From: Polytrichum commune
Taxonomy: Eukaryota > Streptophyta > Polytrichopsida > Polytrichales > Polytrichaceae
Length of the DNA stretch: 64,000 bases
Direction: 5' to 3'
Assembly (NCBI GenBank): GCA_950295325.1
Contig: OX485808.1
Span: forward strand, 39,574,527-39,638,526
Shown here: positions 63,681 through 64,000 of the stretch, piece by piece
How the letters are laid out: each line of letters opens with the position of its first letter
Position numbering within the stretch: position 1 is the stretch's first letter
Translations under genes and position numbers: made by a program
The notes under the pieces: generated by a model
Told to the model about the DNA's origin: nothing
The model's input: the letters and a program-made list of their open reading frames with translations, nothing else
Database searches by the model: none

Positions 63681-64000
63681 CGTATAACTTTTGCATCTCA
63701 ACTCCATTCTGAAACTTGAAATGGCAAATCTTCATGATTTGTAATTGCTAGGCGAGTGTGATACTTTAAGCTTGGATGAGAGAGGTACGAGTACCATAGT
63801 AGGCGTATCAGAAGGGTTAAGTACCAGAATCTGTAATGCAAGTGACCAAATGATGACCTACTTGTTTACTGAAAATTGAGGTCAAAGTGTTTGAGCTACT
63901 TTCTAGCTGTCGAAATTCCATTTTTTTAACAATCGTATCTTTTGTATGTTTGTCTTGCAGTTGCCAGAGCTATGGAAGGACAACAGTGGCATAAGGCTGC
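63681..64000. other. Transporter intron end or unknown sequence at right edge
   Basis: No assignable exon of the transporter was found on the minus strand. On the plus strand a good acceptor-like sequence, tgtttgtcttgcag, precedes LPELWKDNSGIRL, but nothing upstream supports a plus-strand gene. Confidence 0.3.

Noticed and set aside
63961-64000. Plus-strand acceptor-like sequence followed by LPELWKDNSGIRL
   Set aside because: Good acceptor form, but only 40 bases remain and nothing upstream supports a plus-strand gene.

Overview
The window looks like nuclear DNA of a land plant. It carries intron-rich genes with GT-AG splice sites, a plastid sulfolipid enzyme (SQD1), a plant-type RecQ helicase (RECQL3), a plant-type SUV3 helicase with a mitochondrial-like leader, and dense small transposons. 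I cannot fix the lineage. Six genes are recognisable, all by motif recall and manual splicing; no search was run. The reconstructed reading frames of the five complete genes close exactly, and the sixth runs off the right edge.

Layout. 1-19.2 kb: gene-poor, AT-rich DNA full of miniature inverted-repeat elements, a decayed Tc1/mariner element nested in an older repeat (9.0-10.5 kb) and a hAT transposase remnant (about 17.2-17.7 kb). 19.2-27.6 kb: RECQL3 on the minus strand, 20 inferred exons including two microexons of 4 and 8 nt. 27.6-31.2 kb: shared 5' region between RECQL3 and the next gene, with tandem-duplicated sequence. 31.2-32.1 kb: intronless ZIP zinc transporter (ZTP29-like), plus strand. 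34.6-37.3 kb: SQD1, minus strand, 3 exons. 38.9-46.6 kb: SUV3-like RNA helicase, plus strand, 11 exons. 46.6-54.6 kb: gene desert with inverted-repeat elements. 54.6-57.8 kb: F-box-like/RCC1-repeat protein, minus strand, 5 exons. 57.8-62.4 kb: AT-rich repeats and duplications. 62.5 kb to the edge: 3' end of a nodulin-like major facilitator transporter, minus strand.

The genes do not form one pathway. They are housekeeping functions: DNA repair helicase, zinc homeostasis, sulfolipid synthesis, organellar RNA turnover, a beta-propeller protein and a transporter. The most notable features are the two microexons without which RECQL3 would be frameshifted, and a recurrent local style of expansion. 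Several introns and 5' flanks are made largely of imperfect tandem duplications, including one that copies a splice acceptor. Several MITE families end in GGGNN and are flanked by TTA or TAA, as expected of PIF/Harbinger relatives.
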